This document shows, in pieces, positions 1-11,700 of a DNA stretch of 64,000 nucleotides. The notes below the pieces were generated by a model. It had not been told where the DNA came from, did not search any database, and saw only the letters and a program-made list of their open reading frames with translations. The stretch is from Catellatospora paridis. Its GTDB lineage: Bacteria; Actinomycetota; Actinomycetes; Mycobacteriales; Micromonosporaceae. The DNA lies in the NCBI RefSeq assembly GCF_009720365.1, contig NZ_ML769312.1, positions 248,001-312,000 on the forward strand, in the 5' to 3' direction. The stretch's first letter is position 1. Every line of letters begins with the position of its first letter. Made by a program: the position numbers and the translations under genes.

Positions 1-2
1 GC

Positions 3-1463
3 ATCGACCTGCATATCGACAGCCGCGGCCTGGCCTGGGCCACGCTGGGTTCGGGCGCGGCCGGTGACGAGGTGTGGCTGGACCGCTCGTGGGACGAGGG
101 CGCGTCGTGGCCGGGCGGCTCGTCGCTGGGCCGGGTCAGCGTCCCGGCCGGGGCCTCCTCGGTGCGCACCACGATGGTCAACACGCGCGATCCGCGGTCG
201 CTGCTCTACGGCGGGGCGGTGCGCGCCTGCGGCCGGGCCACCGGCGGAGCCGGCGGCAGCTGCACGGCCTGGGCCCGGCCCGCCCTCGACCGCCCGGCCG
301 CCGCCGCGGACGCACTGGCCCACGCGTACCGCACCGACACCGCGTGGTGGCCGTCGAGCTGGTGGAACTCCGCGGTCGCGGTCACCGCGCTCGGGGACTG
401 GTCGGCCCGCACCGGCCGCACCGACTACCGCTGGCTGATCGACCGGACGTACGAGCTGAACAAGGGCGTGATGCCGGCCGGGCAGAAGAGCACCGACGCG
501 ATCGAGGGCAACTTCATCAGCCGCGCGATCGACGACACCGGCTGGTGGGCGCTGGCCTGGGTGCAGGCGTACGACGTCACTCGCGACACCAAGTACCTGA
601 ACATGGCCGTGACCATCGCGAACTACATGCATTCGTACTGGGACGGCTCCTGTGGCGGCGGCATCTGGTGGAACCGGGAGCGCACGTACAAGAACGCGGT
701 CACCATCGGGCTGTACATCCGGCTCACCGCCGCGCTGCACAACCGCCTCGCCGGCGACACGCTGTGGCTGGGCCGGGCGACCGCGGGCTGGAACTGGTTC
801 GCCGCGAGCGGCATGATCAACTCTGCGGGGCTGGTCAACGATGGGATCACCGGCGGCTGCGCCAACAACGGGCAGACCGTGTGGACGTACAACCAGGGAC
901 TGGCCATCGGCGGGGCGGTCGAGCTGTGGCGGGCCACCGGCAACGCGTCGCTGCTGGCCTCGGCGCGGCAGCTGGCCGACGCGGCGATGAACTCGACCGT
1001 GCTGACCCGCTCGGGGATCCTCACCGAGTCCTGCGACCCGGCCAACAGCTGCGACGACAACCAGAAGCAGTTCAAGGGCATCTTCATGCGGTATCTGATG
1101 GACCTGGCCGACGCCTCCGGGGTGGCCGCGTACCGGACCTACGCGCAGCGGCAGGCCGACGCGATCTGGCAGTCCGATCGCGACAGCCTCAACCGGATCG
1201 GATTGCGCTGGGCCGGTGGCACGCCGAACGCGCGTGACTGGCGCACCCAGGCCTCCGGTCTCGGCGCACTGCTGGCGGCCACGGCGGGTCCGTCGACCCC
1301 GCCGACTCCACCGCCGTCCGAGGCCGCCTGGGCGCCGAACGTGTCGTACGCGGCGGGGACGGTCGTGACGTACACCGGTGCGCGCTGGCAGTGCCGTCAG
1401 CCGCACCTGTCGCAGGTCGGCTGGGAGCCGCCGAACGTGGCGGCCCTCTGGCTGCGGCTGTGA
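3..1463 (+). CDS. Secreted GH76 alpha-1,6-mannanase-type enzyme with C-terminal CBM5/12, 5' end outside window
   Basis: The reading frame is open from the window edge, so the start and any signal peptide lie upstream. The region encoded by about nt 340-1270 matches GH76, which cleaves alpha-1,6-mannan backbones such as fungal or actinobacterial mannans. The Asp-Asp pair in IDDTGWWALAW (nt 531-536) is the family's catalytic pair, and GGIWW and NAVTIGLYIRL are typical neighbouring segments. A short Pro/Thr linker leads to a terminal module (AWAPNVSYAAGTVVTYTGARW) of the CBM5/12 chitin/cellulose-binding type. The N-terminal portion visible (nt 3-300) is not recognisable and may be another carbohydrate-binding module. 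Family assignment is confident; the substrate is inferred from the family. Confidence 0.88.
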   Translation: MDLHIDSRGLAWATLGSGAAGDEVWLDRSWDEGASWPGGSSLGRVSVPAGASSVRTTMVNTRDPRSLLYGGAVRACGRATGGAGGSCTAWARPALDRPAAAADALAHAYRTDTAWWPSSWWNSAVAVTALGDWSARTGRTDYRWLIDRTYELNKGVMPAGQKSTDAIEGNFISRAIDDTGWWALAWVQAYDVTRDTKYLNMAVTIANYMHSYWDGSCGGGIWWNRERTYKNAVTIGLYIRLTAALHNRLAGDTLWLGRATAGWNWFAASGMINSAGLVNDGITGGCANNGQTVWTYNQGLAIGGAVELWRATGNASLLASARQLADAAMNSTVLTRSGILTESCDPANSCDDNQKQFKGIFMRYLMDLADASGVAAYRTYAQRQADAIWQSDRDSLNRIGLRWAGGTPNARDWRTQASGLGALLAATAGPSTPPTPPPSEAAWAPNVSYAAGTVVTYTGARWQCRQPHLSQVGWEPPNVAALWLRL

Positions 1464-1577
1464 GGATCGGAGGCGGCCGACACGGCGCGGCGAATGCACT
1501 ATGCGCCGATTAAGCCGATATGGTGTGGTCGTGGTGCTGAGCGAGCCCGCCCTAGGGCGGAGCCCATTCGCACTCCG

Positions 1578-1614
1578 CTGAGGGGACGGTCCTGAGGGGT
1601 GGCCGTCCCCTCAG
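1578..1614. terminator. Hairpin after the GH76 gene
   Basis: A perfect 12-bp inverted repeat (CTGAGGGGACGG / CCGTCCCCTCAG) with a 13-nt loop lies 115 bp after the GH76 stop. There is no strong U-tract, as is common for actinobacterial terminators. Confidence 0.6.
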
Positions 1615-1649
1615 CCGTACCCGCCGCCTGATGACCTGGTCATAGCCGA

Positions 1650-1687
1650 CCGGGCCCGGCCGATCACCGTGGATCGGCCGGGCCCGG
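1650..1687 (-). terminator. Strong hairpin just downstream of katG
   Basis: A perfect 16-bp inverted repeat (CCGGGCCCGGCCGATC and its complement) with a 6-nt loop ends 12 bp beyond the katG stop. With the hairpin at 1578-1614 it separates two convergent genes. Confidence 0.75.
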
Positions 1688-1699
1688 CGGTGGGGCCGA

Positions 1700-4427
<2,728 letters not shown>

Positions 4428-4433
4428 CTACCT

Positions 4434-4468
4434 AATATGCCACGATCTGGAGCGATTCAAGTTAACTT
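4434..4468 (-). promoter_or_regulatory. furA-katG promoter with AAGTTAACTT palindrome
   Basis: Reading leftward, the perfect palindrome AAGTTAACTT (4459-4468) overlaps the likely -35 zone (CTTGAA, 16 nt before the -10). CATATT (4434-4439) is the -10 candidate, placing +1 at about the GTG at 4427. A repressor on the palindrome would block RNA polymerase. Autoregulation is known for FurA/CatR; that this palindrome is their site is inference. Confidence 0.5.
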
Positions 4469-4676
4469 CGACATTTACTCGGTATCGCCCGGATTGGCCA
4501 GCTAGCGACATTTCTACGCCATCGAGGCAGGGCACCCGCTTCTGGACACGCCGCCGAGGGCGCGATGCTGCGCCCCGTGCAGTGAATAACTCGGCTGCGA
4601 GTGCGGTCGGCCCACCCATAGGCTGCCGACCGAGCAGCCGGCATGACGTCGCCGGCGGAACGGAGATGAGCGGGCG

Positions 4677-5390
4677 ATGGCCAGTGAACTGTTTGCGGTC
4701 TGCTTCGACGCGATCGAACCAGCGGGTCTCGCGAAGTTCTGGGCGGGGGTGCTGGATCGGCAGCTGGCCGACGATCCGCACGAAGGCGTCGTGATCCTGC
4801 CCGACGACGCCGCCGGATTCCGGATCCGTTTCGTGCCGACCGGCGAGCCCAAGTCCGGCCAGAACCAGGCGCACTTCGATCTGACGAGCACCTCCCTGGA
4901 AGACCAGCAGCAGAGGGTGGCCAGGGCACTCGAACTCGGCGGACGGCACCTCGACATCGGCCAGGGCGCGGACGCGGAGCACGTGGTGCTCGCCGACCCC
5001 GACGGCAACGAGTTCGACGTCATCGAGCCCGGCAACAACTTCCTCGCCGGATGCGGGGTCATCGGAGCACTGGCCTGCGACGGCACGCAGGAGGTCGGCT
5101 ACTTCTGGAGTGCGGCGCTCGGCTGGCCGCTGGTCTGGGACCAGGACCAGGAGACCGCGATCCAGTCACCGCACGGCGGCACGAAGCTGACCTGGGGCGG
5201 CCCACCGGTGAAGGAGAAGACGGGCCGGAACCGGCTGCACTTCGACCTGACCCCGCCCGCCGGCAGCGACCGCGAGGCGGAGGTCGACCGCCTGATCTCC
5301 CTCGGCGCGACCCGGCGCGACCACGGTCAGTGCGAGCCCGGCTGGACCGCGCTGGCCGACCCCGACGGCAACGAGTTCTGCCTGCGGTAG
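4677..5390 (+). CDS. VOC-family protein with two glyoxalase-like domains
   Basis: This is a 237-residue cytoplasmic protein made of two vicinal-oxygen-chelate domains of about 115 residues each. Each half ends in the same ADPDGNEF segment (VVLADPDGNEFDVIEP and TALADPDGNEFCLR), showing internal duplication. It resembles the glyoxalase-like (Glyoxalase_6) proteins common in actinobacteria, whose substrates are mostly unknown. Some relatives bind antibiotics and others are dioxygenases or isomerases, so no reaction can be assigned. The ATG at 4677 follows GGAG at 4662-4665. A strong hairpin lies 10 bp after the stop, so it is probably transcribed alone. The gene is divergent from furA-katG. Confidence 0.9.
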   Translation: MASELFAVCFDAIEPAGLAKFWAGVLDRQLADDPHEGVVILPDDAAGFRIRFVPTGEPKSGQNQAHFDLTSTSLEDQQQRVARALELGGRHLDIGQGADAEHVVLADPDGNEFDVIEPGNNFLAGCGVIGALACDGTQEVGYFWSAALGWPLVWDQDQETAIQSPHGGTKLTWGGPPVKEKTGRNRLHFDLTPPAGSDREAEVDRLISLGATRRDHGQCEPGWTALADPDGNEFCLR

Positions 5391-5400
5391 CACCTGCCCG

Positions 5401-5425
5401 TGGGCCCGGGAACACCCCGGGCCCA
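5401..5425 (+). terminator. Hairpin after VOC gene
   Basis: A perfect 10-bp stem (TGGGCCCGGG / CCCGGGCCCA) with a 5-nt loop starts 10 bp after the VOC stop codon. Confidence 0.65.
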
Positions 5426-5488
5426 GGGCGTTCCGGCTCGGCCGGCCTGCGGGACACCGCGCGACGCGTGGGCGTGGCACGATGCGGC

Positions 5489-6202
5489 GTGGCCGACGTC
5501 AATCCGAGAAAGATCGCCGGGATCGTCCTCACCCCGGTGGTGTCCACGGCGCTGCTGGTGATCGGCGTGATCGCCTACGTGTTCCTGTGGGGGCTCAGCG
5601 GCGACCGGACCATGGACCACGCCGACGTCGACTACGTCTACCTGCTGGCCGCCGTGGTCGTCTCCGGGCTGGCGGCCGCGGTGGCGTACCGGATCGCCGG
5701 GCCGCTGCGGGCGCGCGGCTGGTCGGCTGTCCTCGCCGTGCTGCTACCGGCCGTGGTGTTCGCGATCCAGCAGTGGGACAAGGGATTCGGCAAGTGGGAG
5801 GCCGGCCTGGTCTGGCTGGCGGGCCTGGCGGTCGTGCTCGTCGCCGCCGCGCTGCTCGCGCGCCGTGGGCTGCTCCGCGCCGCGTGGATCGTCGGGGTGC
5901 TCGGGGCGGTCGCCGTCGCCGACGTCGCGGTGCTGGTGCAGCTGATGCCGTCGACCGGGCTCGTCGGGGAACCGACCGAGACCTTCGACCGCGCGTACGC
6001 GCCGCTGTGGCTGCTGTTCGCGCTCGTCGACTACGACTTCGGCCTCGACCCGGCCACGTGGTACATCGGCGATGTCCTTGACATGCGCGAAGTCGGGTAT
6101 CCGATGTACTCGGTCATCGCACTCGGTTTCGTCGTGCGTGCGATGCGGCGCGATCCGGCTCCCGCGGTGGAAGCGGCAGCGCAGGAGTCCGCCGCGGCGT
6201 GA
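5489..6202 (+). CDS. Multi-pass membrane protein of unknown function
   Basis: This is a 237-residue protein that I do not recognise. It has about six hydrophobic helices: VLTPVVSTALLVIGVIAYVFLW near the N-terminus, YLLAAVVVSGLAAAVAY, WSAVLAVLLPAVVFAI, LVWLAGLAVVLVAAALL, AAWIVGVLGAVAVADVAVLV, and YSVIALGFVV near the end. Between the last two is a longer loop with acidic and aromatic residues (LVDYDFGLDPATWYIGDVLD). The C-terminus is short and Ala-rich. GTG at 5489 is the preferred start; an in-frame GTG at 5474 is also possible. Neither has a clear ribosome site. Confidence 0.7.
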   Translation: MADVNPRKIAGIVLTPVVSTALLVIGVIAYVFLWGLSGDRTMDHADVDYVYLLAAVVVSGLAAAVAYRIAGPLRARGWSAVLAVLLPAVVFAIQQWDKGFGKWEAGLVWLAGLAVVLVAAALLARRGLLRAAWIVGVLGAVAVADVAVLVQLMPSTGLVGEPTETFDRAYAPLWLLFALVDYDFGLDPATWYIGDVLDMREVGYPMYSVIALGFVVRAMRRDPAPAVEAAAQESAAA

Positions 6203-6293
6203 ACCGTGGGCGGCCTGGTCGACTGTCGCAGGCGGGCTCTAGGGTCTGCTCGGCGATCACGGAGAACCAGTCGTGGACAGGCGGAGGACGGCT

Positions 6294-8756
6294 ATGTTCG
6301 AGCACCCGGGCGGCGCGCTGGCGCTGATGGCGCTGATCCATCGGGCGCGGAAGGCGGCGGCCGCGGCAGACCTCGACGCCATGCGCACGACCGCCGGGCA
6401 CCTGCTGCGCCAGCTCGACGGCGACACCCTGGTGAACGCCGACGAGCAGGAGATGAACCGGCTCTACGACGAGGCGTTCCCGCTCACCGACCCCGCCGAC
6501 CCGGCCGACGTCCTCGACGCGCCCTGGCCCACCACGGCCCGGATGCAGGCCCTGGCGAAGCTGCTGGACGAGCGGTCCTTTCACGAGAAGCAGCTTGATC
6601 CGCTGGTGGACGCCGCGCTCGACGCCGGTGACCGGAGAGTGCTGCGCGCCGTCGCGCTCACCTCGCTCGGCCGGATCCACGACGCGTCGTGGGCGCTGCT
6701 GCTGGACGCGCTGCAGGCGGCGGGCGAGCTGGACGACGAGATCGTGGCGCGGGTCGTCGCCGAGGAGGACCTGGTCCGCGACCTGGTCGACCCCGCCGAT
6801 CCGGTCGTCTCCGCCGCTACCGGCGACCGGTTCCGGGCCGCCTGGGACGAGCACGTGTGGGAGCTCGTCAACGCGCCGGACGTGGACTGGGACCGGGTGC
6901 TGATCAGGCCCAGGCCGCGTGGGCTGCGGTTCGTGCTGTGGGCACTGGACTTCACCGGCAACTGGCGGGTCGCCCGGCACCTGGGCGCGGCGGCGCTGAC
7001 CGACGCTGAGCGGGCTCGGCTGATCGAGTTGCTGCGCGACGCTCCGGCTGCGCGGCAGGAGCAGGCGTTCACGCTGCGCCTGGCGGCCGGGGACGCGCAG
7101 GCGCTGCTGCCGCTGCTCGGCCTGGCGGGTGCCGAGCAGCTGCTGCGCCTGATCCAGTCCGGGCAGGCGGTCAACCGGGTGGTGCGCAACGACCGCGCGG
7201 CGATCCTTACCGCCGCCGCCGAGGCCCGCGACGCCGACCTGGGCCGGCTGCTGAAGCTGGCGACCAACGACGTGGTCGCGGCGGCACTCGGCCTGCGCCG
7301 CCGCCCGATCATGACGCGGGTCGGCAAGGATTCGCCGGTGGGCATCACGGCGTACGGGATGCTGCCGCTCGCCGACGCGGAGACGGTGACGGACCGCTGG
7401 GTGGCGCTGCGTGAGGTGCACCGGCGCGGCATGGAGATGACCGCGGGGGAGCGCCGCCGCCAGCACGAGGCCGCCGTGAACGTTGCCCTGGAGCACCTGG
7501 CCCAGGTCGGCGGATACGCCGACGCCGCCGCGCTGGACGCCGCCGGGGAGTCGGACTGGCCCACGCCGGTGCCGCCGCCGCTGATCGTCGGGCCGTACAC
7601 GGCGACGGTCGGGTTCGACGGCTCCGAGCCGGCGATCGTCACGGTGAAAGGCGCCCGGGTGCTGAAGTCGACACCCAAGGCCGTGAGCGCGGACCCCGGC
7701 CTCGCACCCCTGCGCGAGCAGCACGAACTGCTGCGCGGCCACACCACGCGGCTGCGCACGATGCTGCACCGCCTCGTCACCACCGGCACGCCGCTGCCGC
7801 CCGCGGACCTGGCCCGGCTGCGCGCCACCCCGGCCGGCGCGGCGCTGCTGCCGCTGCTGGTGTGGCAGGACGCGTCCGGCCGGTTCGGGCTGCTCGACGA
7901 CGTGGACGCCACCGGGCCGGTCACGGCGGCGCACCCGGCCGCGCTGGCCGCCGCCGGGCTGCTGGGCCGCTGGCAGGTCGAGGCGGCCCAGCGCAGGCTG
8001 TGCCAGCCCGTCCCGCAACTGTTCCGCGAGTGGTATGCCCCGACACCGCCGGAGGCCGCCGGAGCCTCGACCCGCTTCTCCGACCGGGTGATCGGCGGCG
8101 ACGCGGCGTCCCGGGAACTGACGGTCCGCGGCTGGTCGGTGCACGATGGCGCACAGCCGTACGCGAGCCGGACGTTCGGCACCCGGACCGCCGTGCTGCA
8201 CGTCGTCGCGGCGGGGTGCTGGGGTGCGGGCGACGTCGGCTTCACACGGCTGGAGTTCCGCGACGGCGACACCACCGTCGCCGCCGACGCGGTGCCCGCG
8301 GTGGTCTTCTCCGAGGCCCTGCGCGACCTGGACCGGGCCGCCTGGGCGGGCCGCCGCGGTGTCGACGACTACCCGACCGGCCTGGCCCGGGCCCGTGCCG
8401 AGCTGCTGACCGCGGCGCTCGGCGACGACACCAAACGGATCACCAGGCACGGCGACACCGTCGTGGTGGACGGCTCGCGCGCGGTGTACCGGGTGCACCT
8501 CGGCACGGAAGCGGTCACCGTCGGCTCGCGCAGGCAGCCCTGCGACCTGCCGTACGTCTTCGGCGACACCCTGCACCGGGCGCTGTTCCCGACCGTCGAC
8601 GGCCGGGGCCGTTCGACCCTGCGCCTGCTCACCCGGATTCTGCTGCTGGCCGAGGACGAGAACATCACCGACGAGTGGACCCTGGACAAGCTGGGCCTGG
8701 TGCGCCGGTCCACGCACATGTGCAGCGCGTGCGGGAGCTTTCACCAGTGGCCCTGA
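6294..8756 (+). CDS. Large DUF4132-like protein with C-terminal Cys motif
   Basis: This is an 820-residue soluble protein, rich in alpha-helical Leu/Ala repeats through the first 500 residues. The C-terminal third contains AVVFSEALRDLDRA and a tail FGDTLHRALFP...LLAEDENITDEWTLDKL. These resemble the conserved C-terminal segments of DUF4132/MolR-like proteins (E. coli YehI group), whose function is not settled. The match is remote and from memory. The protein ends in MCSACGSFHQWP, a CxxC with a following His that could bind a metal. Start: ATG at 6294 with GGAGG 6 nt upstream, preferred over an upstream GTG at 6273. It is a single gene between two hairpins. Confidence 0.7.
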   Translation: MFEHPGGALALMALIHRARKAAAAADLDAMRTTAGHLLRQLDGDTLVNADEQEMNRLYDEAFPLTDPADPADVLDAPWPTTARMQALAKLLDERSFHEKQLDPLVDAALDAGDRRVLRAVALTSLGRIHDASWALLLDALQAAGELDDEIVARVVAEEDLVRDLVDPADPVVSAATGDRFRAAWDEHVWELVNAPDVDWDRVLIRPRPRGLRFVLWALDFTGNWRVARHLGAAALTDAERARLIELLRDAPAARQEQAFTLRLAAGDAQALLPLLGLAGAEQLLRLIQSGQAVNRVVRNDRAAILTAAAEARDADLGRLLKLATNDVVAAALGLRRRPIMTRVGKDSPVGITAYGMLPLADAETVTDRWVALREVHRRGMEMTAGERRRQHEAAVNVALEHLAQVGGYADAAALDAAGESDWPTPVPPPLIVGPYTATVGFDGSEPAIVTVKGARVLKSTPKAVSADPGLAPLREQHELLRGHTTRLRTMLHRLVTTGTPLPPADLARLRATPAGAALLPLLVWQDASGRFGLLDDVDATGPVTAAHPAALAAAGLLGRWQVEAAQRRLCQPVPQLFREWYAPTPPEAAGASTRFSDRVIGGDAASRELTVRGWSVHDGAQPYASRTFGTRTAVLHVVAAGCWGAGDVGFTRLEFRDGDTTVAADAVPAVVFSEALRDLDRAAWAGRRGVDDYPTGLARARAELLTAALGDDTKRITRHGDTVVVDGSRAVYRVHLGTEAVTVGSRRQPCDLPYVFGDTLHRALFPTVDGRGRSTLRLLTRILLLAEDENITDEWTLDKLGLVRRSTHMCSACGSFHQWP

Positions 8757-8788
8757 GCCGGCGGCCGTCACCTACGGCGGCCGCCGGC
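8757..8788. terminator. Bidirectional hairpin between convergent genes
   Basis: A perfect 11-bp stem (GCCGGCGGCCG and its complement) with a 10-nt loop begins immediately after the stop of the DUF4132-like gene. It lies 11 bp from the stop of the convergent ThuA gene. Confidence 0.65.
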
Positions 8789-8799
8789 AGGCGAACCCG

Positions 8800-11700
8800 T
8801 CAGTTCACGGTGATCACCGCGCTGCTGGAGTGGGTGGCGCCGACGCTGTCGGTCAGCGTCAGCCAGGCGGTGTAGGTGCCCTTGCGGGTGTAGACGTGAC
8901 TGGCCGACGCGGCGTGCACGGTGGCGGTGTTGTCGCCGAACCGCCACTCGCGGTCCACGATGGTGCGTCCCGGCGGGGCCGTGGACGTGCTGTTGAAGGC
9001 GACGGTCAGCGGGCCGGTGCCGGTGGTCGGCGTCGCCGTGACCGACAGCGTCGCACCCGTCTCGGCCTTCACGCCCCGGCCGTTGAAGCGCAGCCAGTCC
9101 AGGGCCATGATGTCGGGGTCACCGGTCTGCCCGGACTTGACGAACCTGAGGTAGAGCGTGAAGGTGCCGCCCGGGTTGGTCAGCGCGACCGTCGGCGACA
9201 CCACCGAGTCGTAGCTGCCGGTGACCGGGATGGTCGCCGTGCCCAGCAGCGCGCCGGTGGGGGAGCCGTTGCGGAACTCGATGGTGCCGCCGGTGCCCGC
9301 GGAGCTGGCACCGACCACGACGCCGCTGATGTTCTGCAGGTTGACCGGCCCGATGTTGATCCAGTCTCCGTTGTCGACGTCGCCGAGCCGCCGTCCTGCC
9401 TGCGCGGTCGCCCGGTCCAGCACGCTCACGCCGGAGGCGGCGTCGAAGTGCTCGGCTTCCATGCTGCGGGTCTGCAGCTCCACCTGCAGCGAGCCGACCA
9501 GCGCCGGCGCGCCGGTCGCGCCCGCGTCGGTGTACTGCGCGCTGATCAGGGTGAACAGGTTGGTGCCCGGGCCGTGCCCGTCGCCGCCGCCGGACTCGGT
9601 GACCAGCGTGCCGGAGCAGCCGACGTAGTTGTCCAGCGGGTGGGCGTGCGAGTCGTGGCCGAGCAGCGTCTGCACCACGACGCGGTTGCAGTCGATGGTG
9701 GTGTCCTCCGGGTCGGTGACCGTGACGGTGTACGGGATGCGGTCGCCGAACTCGAAGAAGCCGCCCTGCGGCACGTTGATGGTGACCGTCGGCCGGGTGT
9801 TGCCGACGGTGATCTCGGTGCTGGCCACCGCGGTCAGCCCGCCCGCGCCGGTGACGGTGAGCCGGGCGCTGAACCGGCCCTTGGCGGTGTACGTGTAGGA
9901 CGGGTTGGCGGCGGTGGAGTCGGTGGTGCCGTTGCCGTCGAAGTCCCACGCGTAGCCGGTCGCCCCGGCCGATCCGGCGCTGGAGAAGGTCACTGCCAGC
10001 GGCGCGGGGCCGTTGTCCCGGCTCGCCGTGATCTTCGCGGTGGGCGGCAGACCGTTGGCCACGTAGTCGATCCGGTAGATGCCCGCGCCCTCGTTGGAGC
10101 CGCCGCGCCCGCTGCCGGACCCGGCCCCGAAGTCGATCACGTACAGCGAGCCGTCGGGCCCGAACTCGGCCTCGAACGGCTGGATCCAGCTCATGCCCGC
10201 GAAGACGCCGTTGATGGACTGCAGCCCGCCGACCGTGGTGGGTCCGAAGCGTGGGTCGGTGAACGTCTGCGCCGTCTTGTGCAGCGAGAGGGTCTTCCAC
10301 CACTGCCGGGTCAGCTCGTACACGATCCACTTGCCCTCGAAGTACTCGGGGAACTTCGAGATGCGCGGGTTGGCCGGGTCGTAGTCGTAGACGGGACCGC
10401 TCATCGGGCCGCCGCCGCCCGTGCCGACCTCCGGGAACTGGGCGGAGGCGGAGTAGGCGTACCAGACCAGGGCGCTGCGGGCGGCGGGCAGGGTGGTCAG
10501 GCCGGTGTTGTTCGGGGAGTTGTTGACCGGGGCGGCGCAGTTGAACTTCGCCCCCGAGGTGCTGGTCGCGAAGTTGTAGTCGTTGAAGGCGATGTTGTTG
10601 CCGATGCAGTACGGCCAGCCGTAGTTGCCGGCGCTGGTGACCCGGTTGAACTCGACGGTGCCCTCCGGCCCGCGGTTGGCGTTGGCCGCCGTCGCGTCAG
10701 GTCCGTAGTCGGCGACCATGACCGCGTTGGAGAGCGGGTCGATGGTGATCCGGAACGGGTTGCGGAAACCCATCGCGTACACCTCGGCCCTGGTCTTGGC
10801 GGTGCCCGGCGCGAAGAGGTTGCCCGCCGGAACGGTGTAGGTGCCGTCGGCCTGCGGGCGGATCCGCAGGATCTTGCCGCGCAGGTCGTTGGTGTTGCCC
10901 GAGGTGCCCTGGGCGTCGAACGCCCGCCGCCCGGCCCGCTCGTCGATCGGGGTGTAGCCGCTGGACTCGAACGGGTCGGTGTTGTCGCCGATCGCGGCGT
11001 AGAGGTTGCCGTCGCGGCCCATGGCGATGGAGCCGCCCATGTGGGAGTTGGCACGGGCCTCGCCGCGCAGCGTCGGGATGGTCAGCAGCCGCTTCTCCGA
11101 GCTGAGCGCGATCGTCGCGCCGGTGACGGTGAACCGCGACAGGTTGAGCTGGTTGAGGGTCTTGTCCGACCACAGCAGATAGAGCCAGTTGTTGGTGGCG
11201 AAGCCGTTGTCCAGGGTCAGGCCGAGCAGCCCGTCGGACTGGCTGGTCTGGGCGGGGGTGTAGGCGAAGTCGACCAGGGTGGTGACGGCGAGGGTGGTCT
11301 GGTCGACGACCTTCACCGCGCCGGTGCGCTGGATGTAGAAGACGCGCCGGTCGGGTGCGACGGCCAGCTCGAACGGGTCGGCCAGGTCCTCGTTCACCAG
11401 GGGCACGCGCTGGAACTGCCCGTTCTGGGTGGCGCTGCAGTCGCCGGCGACCGCGCCGGCGGCCCACTCGATGCCCCAGCGCAGGTGGTCCAGGAACAGC
11501 GCGTTGCTGAACGACGAGATGCTGTGCCCGCCGGCGGTGAACCAGGAGCGGCCGCCGTCGTAGTTCTGGCACCACGAGTACGCGTGGTCGACGCCCTCGT
11601 CCAGGCCGGAGATGCCGTCACGGACCTTGATCTGCGCGAGGGTGTGCACCCGGCCGGTCGGGTTGGTCTTCCAGTTGTACCACTCCTCGCTGTGTTCCCA

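Noticed and set aside
1464-1577. A short coding frame of about 27 codons beginning near 1500
   Set aside because: There is no ribosome site, no homology, and it lies just before a terminator-like hairpin.
6114-8771. An 885-codon open frame on the - strand opposite the DUF4132-like gene
   Set aside because: It has low-complexity composition, overlaps a + strand gene with a good ribosome site, and shows no homology that I recognise.
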